Below, in pieces: positions 42,285 to 50,695 of a DNA stretch of 64,000 nucleotides. Both the position numbers and the translations under genes were made by a program. A model generated the notes under the pieces. That model made no database searches, was not told where the DNA came from, and saw only the letters and a program-made list of their open reading frames with translations. The stretch is from Fictibacillus marinisediminis (lineage in GTDB: Bacteria; Bacillota; Bacilli; Bacillales; Fictibacillaceae). The DNA lies in NCBI RefSeq assembly GCF_023149135.1, contig NZ_JAIWJX010000002.1:1488001-1552000 (forward strand). The letters run 5' to 3'. Positions within the stretch are counted from its first letter, which is position 1. Each line of letters opens with the position of its first letter.

Positions 42285-43067
42285 TCAGGTTCCAGTGCTA
42301 TGATAAAATTTGATGCCGTAATTCCAAAATTTCAAAGAGGCACAAAAGAATAGGCCAGCCACGGCAGCTGGAAGCAGCAGAAAGTACAGGCTGCCTCCTT
42401 TATGTAAAAGATATAGCATAGGCACATAGTTCATAAAAGCCACCGGTATCACCGTGAAAAAGATGATCTTTAACCAGCCGGGATAAATGTTCATCGGGTA
42501 GTTTGCGGCATTAAAAGGTGCATAGAGCGTAAACGTCTGAAAATCTTTAATCCGCTGTGTCCAGAACGCAATTGTCGCCGTAAACAGAGCGAGAGAAAAT
42601 GAAATGAGCCATCCGCAGACAAGGATGACGGGAAGATAAGCGATAAGAAATACGAGTTGCTGCTCCTTGGAAAGTCCGTACAGGGAAAGGCAAAGAATAA
42701 GCAAACCCTGCAGAACACCTCCAATCCGGCTGAGATCGAGATTTTTTGAAAGGAGCAGAACGAGAGGAGAGACTGGCCGAATCAAGAGACTGTCAAATTC
42801 TCCTTCTATCATATATTTCTCAAATTCGTGGATTTCAGGAGCCATCGTTCTGTACAAAGAAAGTGAAATCGATGAAATCGCGTAAAGAACACCCACCTCA
42901 TAAATATTCCAGCCTTTAATCTGATCAAAACGGTTCAAAATAGCGGCAAGTAGGACAAAGTCAATCATCATGATCACGCCATAGGAGACCATAGAGAAGA
43001 TGAAATTCATTTTGTACTGCATTCTTGACCGGATGCTGGCGCTGATGAGTTTTATGTATAATTTCAT
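42285..43067 (-). CDS. ABC-2-type permease subunit (DUF990 group)
   Basis: This 260-residue protein has six hydrophobic segments and fits the ABC-2 permease that pairs with COG4586 ATPases: IEGEFDSLLIRPVSPLVLLLSKNLD is the typical cytoplasmic stretch. The ATG at 43067 overlaps closely with the upstream gene, which ends two bases away, and GGAGG sits before it. It should form the membrane channel with the following subunit. Confidence 0.87.
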   Translation of the reverse strand: MKLYIKLISASIRSRMQYKMNFIFSMVSYGVIMMIDFVLLAAILNRFDQIKGWNIYEVGVLYAISSISLSLYRTMAPEIHEFEKYMIEGEFDSLLIRPVSPLVLLLSKNLDLSRIGGVLQGLLILCLSLYGLSKEQQLVFLIAYLPVILVCGWLISFSLALFTATIAFWTQRIKDFQTFTLYAPFNAANYPMNIYPGWLKIIFFTVIPVAFMNYVPMLYLLHKGGSLYFLLLPAAVAGLFFCASLKFWNYGIKFYHSTGT

Positions 43068-43069
43068 AC

Positions 43070-43849
43070 TCAGCCTCCTTGAATTTCAATCTTTTGCCGG
43101 GCAAGGAATGTGATCCACTGATTCAGCAGCAGCAGGAAGAGGAGCCAGCCACCCTGAATAAGGAGAACCGAGCTGTTGGCTTTTTCAAGATAGATCATCA
43201 CGGGATAATAAACCACACCTGCAAATGGCAGCCATCCAGCAACTTGTGACAATGGTCCAGGCAAAAAAGTCAATGGCACCATCTGGCCTCCAAGGGAGAA
43301 CATCAGGGTCAGGTTAATAAAGTGAGCCCATGAAATTTCAGTTGTCCAGCAGGATGATATTCCAATCAAATAAAATATATTTAATGAAATGCCGACAGCT
43401 AAGATGACAGAAAGGAAGGTATATACGTAGGCCGGAAAGTGTTCTGGGGTGTAAAATCCGACGGTAAAGGTGAAAATCAAGCCGATCGGAAGACTTCTAA
43501 AGAGGGCGTTATACCCTATCCTTCCAGCCTCCTGGCTCGTTATGTAGAAAAAATAGTTCGTGGGTCTTGCAAGTTCAAACGAGATTGCACCGTTTCTTAC
43601 GCCTGCCTGAATCCCGAGACCCGCTGTTAAAAATACGGTCATCCACAGAATGCATTGGCTCGCCCCCATATAATAGGTCATGTCCATGATACTGTATGGA
43701 CTTTTTTGTTCTTTTCCAGCCAGTACTCCTGTCCATATGGCGATGTAAACAAATCCAAAGATTGCTGAAGCGGCATTATTAATAAGGTGGGACAGGCGGT
43801 ATTGCATATTGCGTGAAAAACTTTTCTTAAAAAGAAGCCAGTATACCAT
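43070..43849 (-). CDS. ABC-2-type permease subunit
   Basis: This 259-residue protein has six hydrophobic segments and is the second channel subunit (COG3694-like): RNGAISFELARPTNYFFYITSQEAGR is its cytoplasmic loop, parallel to the loop of the neighbouring subunit. It is first in the operon, with GGAGG before the ATG. No regulator is adjacent. Confidence 0.86.
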   Translation of the reverse strand: MVYWLLFKKSFSRNMQYRLSHLINNAASAIFGFVYIAIWTGVLAGKEQKSPYSIMDMTYYMGASQCILWMTVFLTAGLGIQAGVRNGAISFELARPTNYFFYITSQEAGRIGYNALFRSLPIGLIFTFTVGFYTPEHFPAYVYTFLSVILAVGISLNIFYLIGISSCWTTEISWAHFINLTLMFSLGGQMVPLTFLPGPLSQVAGWLPFAGVVYYPVMIYLEKANSSVLLIQGGWLLFLLLLNQWITFLARQKIEIQGG

Positions 43850-44010
43850 CTCAATCCTCCTTTTTATGGTTTTTTGGCACAGGATTTTAAATATAGCAAA
43901 TTATGTGAATGGAAGCAATAAGGTGAAATATCTAGTAAATTAATGGGTGGAAATTATAGAGCAAATCCTTCTTTGATTCACAATACGTTTTTTTGAAAGG
44001 CTGGGATTAG

Positions 44011-44202
44011 ATCAGCGGTTGTGATCAATCGTTGAGGGAGACAGCGCGTGACTGCGGATTCAAGGTGATCGCAGAAGGGATTGAACGGAAGGAAGCAGCA
44101 GAATACTGCGAGGAGATCGGTGTTGATCTTGTTCAAGGATATCTCTTCGGGAAACCAGATTCTCTTCCTATGAAAGGCCCCCTGTTCATCTGCAATAAAT
44201 AA
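44011..44202 (+). pseudogene. Remnant of an EAL-domain c-di-GMP phosphodiesterase (C-terminus)
   Basis: A frame of 63 codons without a start encodes the C-terminal end of an EAL domain: LRETARDCGFKVIAEGIERK, EEIGVDLVQGYLFGKPDSL, and a terminal MKGPLF. VIAEGIE and VQGYLFGKP are hallmark EAL motifs of c-di-GMP phosphodiesterases. The catalytic EAL and metal-binding regions are missing upstream (a TAG precedes at 44008). A terminator follows, so the 3' end of a lost gene seems to be preserved. Confidence 0.85.
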
Positions 44203-44226
44203 TAGTTGAATAGACTTACAGAAATA

Positions 44227-44252
44227 GGCTGGATCATTTCCGGCCTTTTTTT
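44227..44252 (+). terminator. Terminator after the EAL remnant
   Basis: AGGCTGGA and TTCCGGCCT pair imperfectly around TCAT, followed by TTTTTTT. It probably ended the former EAL gene. Confidence 0.75.
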
Positions 44253-44256
44253 GAAG

Positions 44257-44316
44257 GCTTTGTTTAAAGCATATTGTTGATTTTCAATCATAGCTGGCGG
44301 TTCAATCACACCCCGC
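44257..44316 (+). repeat. Two-copy intergenic repeat, copy 2
   Basis: GCTTTGTTTAAAGCATATTG at the left and GGCGGTTCAATCACACCC at the right match the element at 7198-7277, with a shorter middle. It lies four bases after a terminator. Confidence 0.75.
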
Positions 44317-44453
44317 TAAAACAACAAAATGGACTAATAGAGTTTTTTTGAAAAAAATTCTAATGAAAAACTTGGAATCTCTTTCAAACTTTAGTAATCT
44401 AGTAGGGAAGGTTTTGTAATATAATTGTAATAATCTACTGGAGGGAAAGGGTT

Positions 44454-46514
44454 ATGGAAACTCAAAAGAAAACCAAAAAGAAAAAGAACCACCTTCCTTT
44501 TCGCTTAAATATACTATTTGTTGCTGTCTTTCTGCTTTTCTCCGTCCTCATACTGCGTCTCGGTGTTCTTCAGATCGTTAATGGTGAAGAAAAAAGACAG
44601 GAATCTGAAGCCATAAAAAAAGAAGAAGCTAAGAAAGAAGCTCCGCGCGGAAAGATCCTAGACCGTAACCAGCGGGTTGTGGTGGACAATCAACCTTATT
44701 TTACGCTGACCTATACGAAAACAAGCAGTACAAAAGCAGAAGATACATATAAGGTTGCCAAATGGCTGTCTCAGCATATTCAAGTGGAGAAGAAGAAAAT
44801 TCCTGAGCGTGATAAAAAAGACTTTTTTATCGTAAAAACAGGAGTGGCTGATCTTATGAAAGAACGCCTTACTGCGGCTGAAACAAAAAAACTCAACAAT
44901 GAAAAAGAGTACAAGCTGCTGGTCAGCCGGATTACAAAAAAAGACCTCGATACACTGACAAAAAAAGATCTGCAGATTCTCGCCATCAAACGAGAAATGG
45001 ATGCCGGCTATGCTTATTCCGCTTCACCAGTAAAGAAAAATTTAACAGATCGTGAAATTTCCATCATCTCTGAAAACCTGGATCAGCTTCCAGGCATTGA
45101 TATCATGCCGGATGCAGACCGGACGTATCCGTTCGGCGATTCGCTTAAGACCATTTTCGGCCGTGTGAAACAGATGCCGAAAGAACAGCAGGACTATCTT
45201 GCAGCTATGAACTACGACCGTACCGATCAGGTTGGAATCAGCGGGCTTGAAGCACAGTATCAGGAAACACTTCGCGGTACGAAAGAAAAAAGCATCTATC
45301 TGACGAATCCGAAAACAGGGAAAACGCTCGGAGAACCGAAAGTAATTCCCGGCAAACGCGGAAAAGACCTCGTTTTGACGATCGATATGGAACTTCAGCA
45401 TAAGATGGAAAAAGTGCTTGAAGAAGAAATCAAAAAAGGCCGTGCTGACCGGGGAAATGAAATGATGAGGTCTGCATATATCGTCATGATGAACCCGAAG
45501 ACAGGGGAAATCTATACGATCGCCGGCAAAAAGATGGACAGCAGCGGAAAGTTTGTGAATGACTCGTACGGAGCTCTATTCGACGCTTACGAGATGGGAT
45601 CTGCTGTCAAGGGAGCGACCGTTCTTACCGGCCTGCATAAGGGTGCCATCCACATGGGGGAATATATATACGATGCGCCGATAAAAATCGGCAAGACAAC
45701 AAAGAAATCTCATGCGAACATGGGGAGCATTAATGATTTAACCGCATTAAAGAAATCATCAAACGTTTATATGTTTAATATTGCTATGAGACTTGGAAAA
45801 TACAGCTATAGCAATAAAAGCTTTTATGGAGATAACCGTTACCTTGGCTATGATGTTATGCGTTATTATTTCAGCCAGTTCGGATTAGGGGTAAAAACTG
45901 GCATCGATTTTCCGAATGAATCCACAGGCTATTTCGGAGGTTATCAAGAGCTAGGTAATATGCTTGACATGGCCATTGGACAGTTTGACACCTATACTCC
46001 AATTCAGATGGTGCAATATGTTTCAACGATCGCAAACGGGGGATATCGCGTTCAGCCGAGGCTTGTAAAGGAAATCCGTGAACCGCAGACGGAAGTACAG
46101 CATGAAGGCAAGCTTGTGGAGCGGTTTGAACCGAATATTCTTAATGAAATTGATATGGATAAGAGCTATATCAATCGGGTGCAGCAAGGCTTCTGGGAGG
46201 TGTACCACTCTCCGGGCGGAACAGCCGCACAGTATTTTAACAATCCGAAATATCATAATCCGGCAGGGAAAACAGGTACTGCCCAGGTTAAGAAATATGA
46301 TCACAACGGAAACTTTATTGCGAACAAAGATAACCTGACATTGGTCGGCTATGCCCCTTATGATAATCCGGAAATAGCTTTTGCGATTATTGTACCAGAT
46401 GCGTCACCGTACAGCGGAACCCAGGCGGTGAACAAGCACATTGGACAAAGAGCATTGGAGACGTACTGGGATTTGAAAAAGAAAACAGAGACAGAAGAAA
46501 AAGCGAAACAATAA
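44454..46514 (+). CDS. Class B penicillin-binding protein (PbpA/PbpH type)
   Basis: This DD-transpeptidase crosslinks peptidoglycan, most likely in the lateral wall. The 686-residue protein has a short basic cytoplasmic tail, one membrane segment (about 15-40), a PBP dimerisation domain ([17 protein letters not shown]) and a transpeptidase domain with SXXK in [15 protein letters not shown] in KSSNVYMFN and KTG in [10 protein letters not shown]. The catalytic motif sequences and length resemble B. subtilis PbpA and PbpH, which act redundantly in rod shape. GGAGGG lies before the ATG. Confidence 0.92.
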   Translation: METQKKTKKKKNHLPFRLNILFVAVFLLFSVLILRLGVLQIVNGEEKRQESEAIKKEEAKKEAPRGKILDRNQRVVVDNQPYFTLTYTKTSSTKAEDTYKVAKWLSQHIQVEKKKIPERDKKDFFIVKTGVADLMKERLTAAETKKLNNEKEYKLLVSRITKKDLDTLTKKDLQILAIKREMDAGYAYSASPVKKNLTDREISIISENLDQLPGIDIMPDADRTYPFGDSLKTIFGRVKQMPKEQQDYLAAMNYDRTDQVGISGLEAQYQETLRGTKEKSIYLTNPKTGKTLGEPKVIPGKRGKDLVLTIDMELQHKMEKVLEEEIKKGRADRGNEMMRSAYIVMMNPKTGEIYTIAGKKMDSSGKFVNDSYGALFDAYEMGSAVKGATVLTGLHKGAIHMGEYIYDAPIKIGKTTKKSHANMGSINDLTALKKSSNVYMFNIAMRLGKYSYSNKSFYGDNRYLGYDVMRYYFSQFGLGVKTGIDFPNESTGYFGGYQELGNMLDMAIGQFDTYTPIQMVQYVSTIANGGYRVQPRLVKEIREPQTEVQHEGKLVERFEPNILNEIDMDKSYINRVQQGFWEVYHSPGGTAAQYFNNPKYHNPAGKTGTAQVKKYDHNGNFIANKDNLTLVGYAPYDNPEIAFAIIVPDASPYSGTQAVNKHIGQRALETYWDLKKKTETEEKAKQ

Positions 46515-46518
46515 AAAG

Positions 46519-46546
46519 AAGCACTGAGCGAAGCTCAGTGCTTTAA
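46519..46546 (+). terminator. Terminator of the PBP gene
   Basis: AAGCACTGAGC and GCTCAGTGCTT form a perfect 11-base stem with a three-base loop; the T tract is short. Confidence 0.85.
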
Positions 46547-46599
46547 TTATGGGTTTTGGGTTATTGGAAAAAGATTTGCGTTAATCGTGGTTCATCATG

Positions 46600-46629
46600 A
46601 CAAGGAAAAGATCTGCATCTTTTCCTTGT
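46600..46629 (-). terminator. Hairpin after the yjcZ-type gene
   Basis: ACAAGGAAAAGAT and ATCTTTTCCTTGT are perfect complements around CTGC, nine bases after the minus-strand stop. No separate T tract follows, but the stem itself is U-rich. Confidence 0.65.
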
Positions 46630-46637
46630 TCAGTTTG

Positions 46638-46727
46638 TTAGAATGCACATGCACAGCCAACGATAATCAGAAGCACGAACAATACCACGATCAAAGCGAA
46701 ACCTCTGCCACCTACAGCGTGACCCAT
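46638..46727 (-). CDS. YjcZ-family sporulation peptide 1
   Basis: A 29-residue peptide: a glycine-rich head (MGHAVGGRGF) and one membrane segment (ALIVVLFVLLIIVGCACAF). This layout fits the YjcZ family of tiny spore-associated membrane peptides. AAAGGAGGT lies nine bases before the ATG; the longer open frame is not needed. A second member lies 250 bases away on the opposite strand. Confidence 0.85.
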   Translation of the reverse strand: MGHAVGGRGFALIVVLFVLLIIVGCACAF

Positions 46728-46979
46728 TTGACTTACCTCCTTTATTATAAACTCCAACATCTCCCTAACAATATATGGTGCTTTGCTTATTTTGTATGGG
46801 ACAAATGCGGATATGCCTGGAAAATGGGCTCCGATTGCATTCACCATTTCGATTCAAAGCCGGTAATAAAAAAATGTAAGTTCTTAAAAAAATAGACTCT
46901 TGTACCGTTTCACAAAGCCTGTCTCCTTCATATGTTATGGGTGTAGATCGTTAAATATCTCGAAAGAGGAGGTAACAAA

Positions 46980-47072
46980 ATGTCATTTGGATGCGGTGGA
47001 AGTGGTTTCGCTCTTATTGTGGTGCTGTTCATTTTGTTAATTATCATAGGCTGTGCTTGTGCATTTTGCTAA
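46980..47072 (+). CDS. YjcZ-family sporulation peptide 2
   Basis: A 30-residue peptide, MSFGCGGSGFALIVVLFILL and then a GCACAFC end, very similar to peptide 1 across the membrane segment. GAGGAGGT lies seven bases before the ATG. A strong terminator follows. The two genes are divergent and share an intergenic promoter region. Confidence 0.88.
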   Translation: MSFGCGGSGFALIVVLFILLIIIGCACAFC

Positions 47073-47103
47073 GCCTTGATCCGGCATGAATAACAGTAAA
47101 CAG

Positions 47104-47142
47104 AAAAGACCCCCAGATGTTTGTGTCTGGGTGGTCTTTTTT
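47104..47142 (+). terminator. Terminator of yjcZ-type gene 2
   Basis: AAAGACC-CCCAGA and TCTGGG-GGTCTTT pair with a small internal offset, then TTTTT. Confidence 0.88.
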
Positions 47143-47195
47143 TACGTTTTCCAGTAAAGTATATATAGCAATGAGGAAAGTAAAGGAGATGTAAC

Positions 47196-47738
47196 ATGAA
47201 GAAGTACATATTGATTCTTACCGCTGTTTTTTTTCTTTGTTCTGCGTCAATTGCATCCGCCCATACCGGCCTTGAATCTTCACAGCCGGCGGAAGGTGCT
47301 GTGATCAAAGAAAACTTAAGCAAGATCACGTTAACTTTTGAATCAAAGATTGAAAATTTAAGCACGATGAAAGTCACTAAGGATGGAAAACCCTTAGATG
47401 TAAAAGTGGCCGTAAAGAATAACATCATGACAGGCACGGCGCCCTCACCGCTTGAAAACGGGAAATATAAAGTAAATTACAAAATTATCGGTGCTGATGG
47501 CCATATTATCCAAAAAGATTATTCCTTTGCTGTTCAGAAGCCGAAAGAAGAGAAAGCTGTAAAGGAAGCACCTAAAAAAGAAAAAGAAAAAGGTGAAAAG
47601 ACCCAAAAAGAAGAACAGCAGAAAAAAGCTGAAAAGGCGGAATCGAAGTCAAACAATGCAGCAGCCCCGCTGTTTATCGTAGTGCTGCTGATCGTGATTA
47701 TCGGAGCCGTGCTGTTTATTAAACGAAGAAAATCATAA
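47196..47738 (+). CDS. CopC-domain copper-resistance-type protein
   Basis: This 180-residue secreted, membrane-anchored protein has a signal peptide ending ASAHTGLE, so the mature protein may start with the copper-binding His typical of CopC. The CopC domain covers about 22-115, with SSQPAEGAVIKENLSKITLTF and the second His in GADGHIIQKDYSFAV. A Lys/Glu-rich linker and a C-terminal membrane segment (APLFIVVLLIVIIGAVLFI) follow. No copD or ycnJ partner is adjacent. AAAGGAGATG precedes the ATG. Confidence 0.88.
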   Translation: MKKYILILTAVFFLCSASIASAHTGLESSQPAEGAVIKENLSKITLTFESKIENLSTMKVTKDGKPLDVKVAVKNNIMTGTAPSPLENGKYKVNYKIIGADGHIIQKDYSFAVQKPKEEKAVKEAPKKEKEKGEKTQKEEQQKKAEKAESKSNNAAAPLFIVVLLIVIIGAVLFIKRRKS

Positions 47739-47748
47739 TTAACACATG

Positions 47749-47788
47749 AAAGCAGGACCATGATTCATCCATTCATGGTCCTGCTTTC
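47749..47788. terminator. Bidirectional terminator between copC-type and znuA-type genes
   Basis: AAGCAGGACCATGA and TCATGGTCCTGCTT form a stem of 14 bases, with T residues after it on the plus strand. It lies between two convergent genes. Confidence 0.9.
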
Positions 47789-48715
47789 TTATTTTAAGGA
47801 CTGTTTCAAGACTTGAACGTTTTTTTGCATAAGTGATAAATAATCTTCGTTCGCCTCAGCATCCTTAGGAATAAGGGTTTCTAAGTTTCTTAATTTCAGT
47901 GTTTTTGTTCCTGTTTCATGTTCTACAACTCTAGCCAGTTTATCGCTGGCACTGTTTTCAAGAAGAACATAGTGAATATGTTTTGCTTTAACGTGTTTGA
48001 TCAGGTCTTGCAGCTGTCTTTGTGACGGTTCCTGAGAAGTTGACAGTCCGGAAACCGGAATCTGTTTCAGGCCGTACCGATGTTCCCAGTATCCATAGGC
48101 AGCATGAGAAACAATAATCTCCTTATGCGGGCTATTCTTGATCGTTTGATTGAACGAGGTATCAAGCTTTTCAAGATCCTTTTTAAGTGATAGGTAATTC
48201 TTTGTGAAGTCAGCTTTGGCTTTTGGGTTCAGCTTAATTAACGCCTGTTCGATGTTCTTGGCCATTTGGATTGAAAAAACCGGATCAAGCCAAATGTGGG
48301 GGTCTTTATCTCCATGTTCGTCAGGGTCCTCATCACGATGCTCCACTTTTTCCAGCGTGAGGCCCTTGGCTGCTTTTATGGATTCAACCCCTTCGTTTTT
48401 TACCGTTTCATTTACTTTATCAGCAAATCCTTCGATTCCTGTACCGTTATAGATGAATGCATCACTGTCTGAAATTTTGATCATGTCTTTCGTAGACGGT
48501 TCAAAAGAATGAGCATCGGTGCCTGGAGGGATTACATTTGATACAGAAACATGCTTACCGCCAATCCTTTTCGTAAAGTATTCCAGGGGATAAAGTGTTG
48601 TAGTTATGGTAAGCTTATGAGGGCTGTTTAATTTATGTTTAGTGCCATTCGCGCAGCCGGATAGTATCAGTGATCCTATGATCATAAACGTCAAGGCGGC
48701 ATAGTGTCTTTTCAT
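47789..48715 (-). CDS. Zinc/manganese ABC transporter binding lipoprotein (ZnuA-like)
   Basis: This 308-residue cluster A-I binding protein has a lipobox (LSGC), metal-ligand His in PPGTDAHSFEPSTKD, a short His/Asp/Glu-rich loop (EHRDEDPDEHGDKDPHIWLDP) typical of zinc binders, His in VSHAAYGYWEHRYG, and Glu/Asp-rich end. No permease or ATPase gene is adjacent, so it is an orphan or works with a remote transporter. A Zur-like site may lie upstream. Confidence 0.88.
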   Translation of the reverse strand: MKRHYAALTFMIIGSLILSGCANGTKHKLNSPHKLTITTTLYPLEYFTKRIGGKHVSVSNVIPPGTDAHSFEPSTKDMIKISDSDAFIYNGTGIEGFADKVNETVKNEGVESIKAAKGLTLEKVEHRDEDPDEHGDKDPHIWLDPVFSIQMAKNIEQALIKLNPKAKADFTKNYLSLKKDLEKLDTSFNQTIKNSPHKEIIVSHAAYGYWEHRYGLKQIPVSGLSTSQEPSQRQLQDLIKHVKAKHIHYVLLENSASDKLARVVEHETGTKTLKLRNLETLIPKDAEANEDYLSLMQKNVQVLKQSLK

Positions 48716-48753
48716 ATGAGTGCTCCTTCCAAACGCATCAAAAATAATTCATC

Positions 48754-48777
48754 TTATTATAACGGAAACATTACGTT
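48754..48777 (-). promoter_or_regulatory. Possible Zur-like operator and -10 upstream of the znuA-type gene
   Basis: On the minus strand AACGTAATGTTTCCGTT is an imperfect palindrome next to TATAAT. Its CGTAAT core recalls Zur boxes. The match is partial, so control by zinc is an inference from the gene. Confidence 0.4.
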
Positions 48778-48886
48778 TTGCAAAGCGTATTTGTTCCGAT
48801 TTATTTTTGAGCATGCAAAAGAATAGACTTCTGTCCATGAATAAAGGATAATACATCCATTACAACCTTTTGGAAAGGGGAAGCAA

Positions 48887-49399
48887 ATGAGTGTAGAAGA
48901 TCATAAAAGACAGGCTCCTTCTTCTGTCTGCTGCAAGATTATTACTGTGAGTGATACGAGATCAGAAGAAACCGATCGCACCGGCACTCTTATAAAAGAG
49001 CAGTTAACGCTGAACGGCCATACAGTGGGAGACTATGTAATTGTAAAAGATGAGCGAAGGGAAATCGAATCTTCTGTCTTGGCAGGGTGTGAAGCAAGTG
49101 ATATCCAGGCTATTTTAATTAATGGCGGAACTGGCATTGCTGTCAGGGATGTTACCATTGAAACGCTAAAACCATTGTTTACAAAGGAAATTACAGGTTT
49201 TGGCGAGCTTTTCAGGATGTTAAGTTATATCGAGGATATTGGATCTGCAGCCATTCTGAGCAGAGCAGCGGCAGGAGTTGTTGGCTCCACAGCGGTTTTT
49301 GCAATGCCCGGATCAACAGGAGCGGCAGCTTTAGCCATGAAAAAGCTGATTCTCCCCGAGCTCTCTCATGTCATTCGGGAAATCAATAAAGATTTATAA
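48887..49399 (+). CDS. moaB: Molybdenum cofactor biosynthesis protein MoaB
   Basis: MoaB/MogA proteins adenylylate molybdopterin or act in related steps. The 170-residue protein has CKIITVSDTRSEETDRTG, LINGGTGIAVRDVTIE and FGELFRMLSYIEDIGSAAILSRAAAG, which cover the MPT-binding GGTG and the family loop. GGAAAGGGG lies upstream. It is a single gene; the molybdopterin oxidoreductase at 8526 is a possible distant client. Confidence 0.93.
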   Translation: MSVEDHKRQAPSSVCCKIITVSDTRSEETDRTGTLIKEQLTLNGHTVGDYVIVKDERREIESSVLAGCEASDIQAILINGGTGIAVRDVTIETLKPLFTKEITGFGELFRMLSYIEDIGSAAILSRAAAGVVGSTAVFAMPGSTGAAALAMKKLILPELSHVIREINKDL

Positions 49400-49544
49400 A
49401 GAAGAAAAAAAGTCAGTTCTTCCGTTTAGTGGTCATAAATGTATACTCTATCCAATAAATTTCAGTAAAGAGCCATGATTGCTGAAACTATTTAATTGGA
49501 TCAACGTATACTATACTATGAAAACGCTTTAACGGGAGGAAATG

Positions 49545-49733
49545 ATGGGCGGATTACTGCGGAAAGCCGTTGAAGAGAGGAAGAATTTCCTTATTCAGAT
49601 GCTAAAGAAAAACGGAATAAACAAAGAAGTAGAAGCAGAGCTTTCCACATGGCCATTGACTGAATTGGAAGAAGAATATAAAAGCTGGCTTTTTCAGCAA
49701 AAGGATGGGATGGATCCTGGCAAAAAAGTTTAA
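49545..49733 (+). CDS. FbpA-family Fur-regulated basic protein
   Basis: In B. subtilis FbpA is a small protein of the iron-sparing response, acting with the FsrA RNA. The 62-residue protein fits the family at the start (MGGLLRKAVEERKNFLIQML) and in WPLTELEEEYKSWL. GGGAGGA precedes ATG 49545. I saw no Fur box just upstream, so iron control is not supported by the sequence here. Confidence 0.75.
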   Translation: MGGLLRKAVEERKNFLIQMLKKNGINKEVEAELSTWPLTELEEEYKSWLFQQKDGMDPGKKV

Positions 49734-49880
49734 ATAAAACACAGTGAGGGAATAAACAATAGAACGTATGTGTCCTTCTTAGGGCTTTTTTTGTGTGATG
49801 GCTTAATACTGCTCATCTATTTTATTTTTTGTTATAGTAGAAAAGAACGGCTGCAATTTATGATTAAAGGAGATCACAGC

Positions 49881-50303
49881 ATGAACATAGCTTTTTATCT
49901 ATTGCCTAAAGAAGAGGTTAAATATTTGAATCCTGAATCGACCATCAGGCAGGCATTGGAGAAGCTTTCTTATCACAAATATACATCTGTTCCCCTTGTT
50001 TCAGAGGAAGGGCAGTATGTCGGTACGCTCACAGAAGGGGATCTGCTTTGGAAATTGAAAGAAGCGTTCGACCTTGGCTTCTATGATGTAGTGAAAACAA
50101 AACTGAAGGATGTTCCACAGCGTGTGAACAACATCTCAGTATCAATCAATTCAAATATGGAAGATTTAATTACGTTGGCAACTGACCAGAACTTTATTCC
50201 GGTGACTGACGACGACGGGCATTTTATTGGGATTATCCGCCGCCGGGACATCATTAAGTACTGCGCAAATACAATATGGAATAACAAAATAAATGAAAAC
50301 TAG
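49881..50303 (+). CDS. CBS-domain-pair protein
   Basis: This 140-residue protein is a tandem CBS pair: SYHKYTSVPLVSEEGQYVGTLTEGDLLW forms the first half and DQNFIPVTDDDGHFIGIIRRRDIIKYC the second. Such free-standing pairs bind adenine nucleotides or c-di-AMP. ATG 49881 follows AAAGGAGA by seven bases; the longer frame would add a hydrophobic stretch with no ribosome site. Ligand unknown. Confidence 0.85.
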   Translation: MNIAFYLLPKEEVKYLNPESTIRQALEKLSYHKYTSVPLVSEEGQYVGTLTEGDLLWKLKEAFDLGFYDVVKTKLKDVPQRVNNISVSINSNMEDLITLATDQNFIPVTDDDGHFIGIIRRRDIIKYCANTIWNNKINEN

Positions 50304-50306
50304 GTG

Positions 50307-50360
50307 TTGACAAATACTATATTTAGTGTGAAAGTAAATGTATCAAACTAAATATAGTAT
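50307..50360 (+). promoter_or_regulatory. Two NrdR boxes upstream of nrdAB
   Basis: ATACTATATTTAGTGT (50314-50329) and AAACTAAATATAGTAT (50345-50360) both fit the NrdR-box consensus ACACWATATATWGTGT closely. Their centres are 31 bases apart, about three helical turns, the usual arrangement. They also form a perfect 15-base inverted repeat. TTGACA lies at 50307-50312, beside box 1. Confidence 0.85.
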
Positions 50361-50365
50361 TTTTG

Positions 50366-50550
50366 AAACAAAAGGTGTCTTATAAGACTTAATAGGGAAT
50401 CCGGTAAATCAATCCGGAGCTGTCCCCGCAACTGTCATGTGGACGAAATGAGAATCCACTGTGTAAGGAACGCGCACGATCGTGTGGCTTTTACATGGGA
50501 AGGCTCAGAGTAGGAGGAAGCATTAGCCAGTAGACCTGCCTTTTTGTTTC
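50366..50550 (+). promoter_or_regulatory. Cobalamin (B12) riboswitch
   Basis: The conserved core is clear: AATAGGGAATCCGGT, CCGGAGCTGTCCCCGCAACTG, GGGAAGGC, GGAGGAAGC, and the closing GCCAGTAGACCTGCC. P1 can form between AACAAAAGG and CCTTTTTGTT. It lies before the class I ribonucleotide reductase operon, so adenosylcobalamin should switch it off. Confidence 0.95.
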
Positions 50551-50580
50551 ACGATTTTGATTCTTCGGGGATTGAGAAGC

Positions 50581-50665
50581 AAAAACGGCACACTTTACTG
50601 CTATTTTTGATTCTTACAACTCGTGTCGTTTTTTTAGGCTCATCCACTGGATGGGCCTTTTTATT
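50581..50665 (+). terminator. Tandem terminators of the riboswitch leader
   Basis: First, AAAAACGGCAC and GTGTCGTTTTT (50581-50635) pair with one wobble and are followed by T bases. Second, AGGCTCATCC and GGATGGGCCT (50636-50658) pair around ACT, with a TTTTTATTTT tract. Either can stop transcription before nrdA. The second ends about 30 bases before the start codon. Confidence 0.8.
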
Positions 50666-50695
50666 TTGCAGATTTTTAGAGGAGGAGATTTGACT

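Larger units (their letters stand above)
43850..44453. other. Intergenic region with gene remnant and repeat
   Basis: Between the divergent ABC and PBP genes lie, in order, the promoter region of the ABC operon, an EAL-domain remnant (44011-44202), a terminator (44227-44252), a two-copy repeat (44257-44316) and the PBP promoter with TTGTAATATAATTG at about 44415. No intact gene is present. Confidence 0.75.

Noticed and set aside
43940..43960. GGGTGGAAAT as a possible T-box core
   Set aside because: It lacks the AGGGTGGNACCGCG sequence, specifier loop and terminator, and no amino-acid gene follows.
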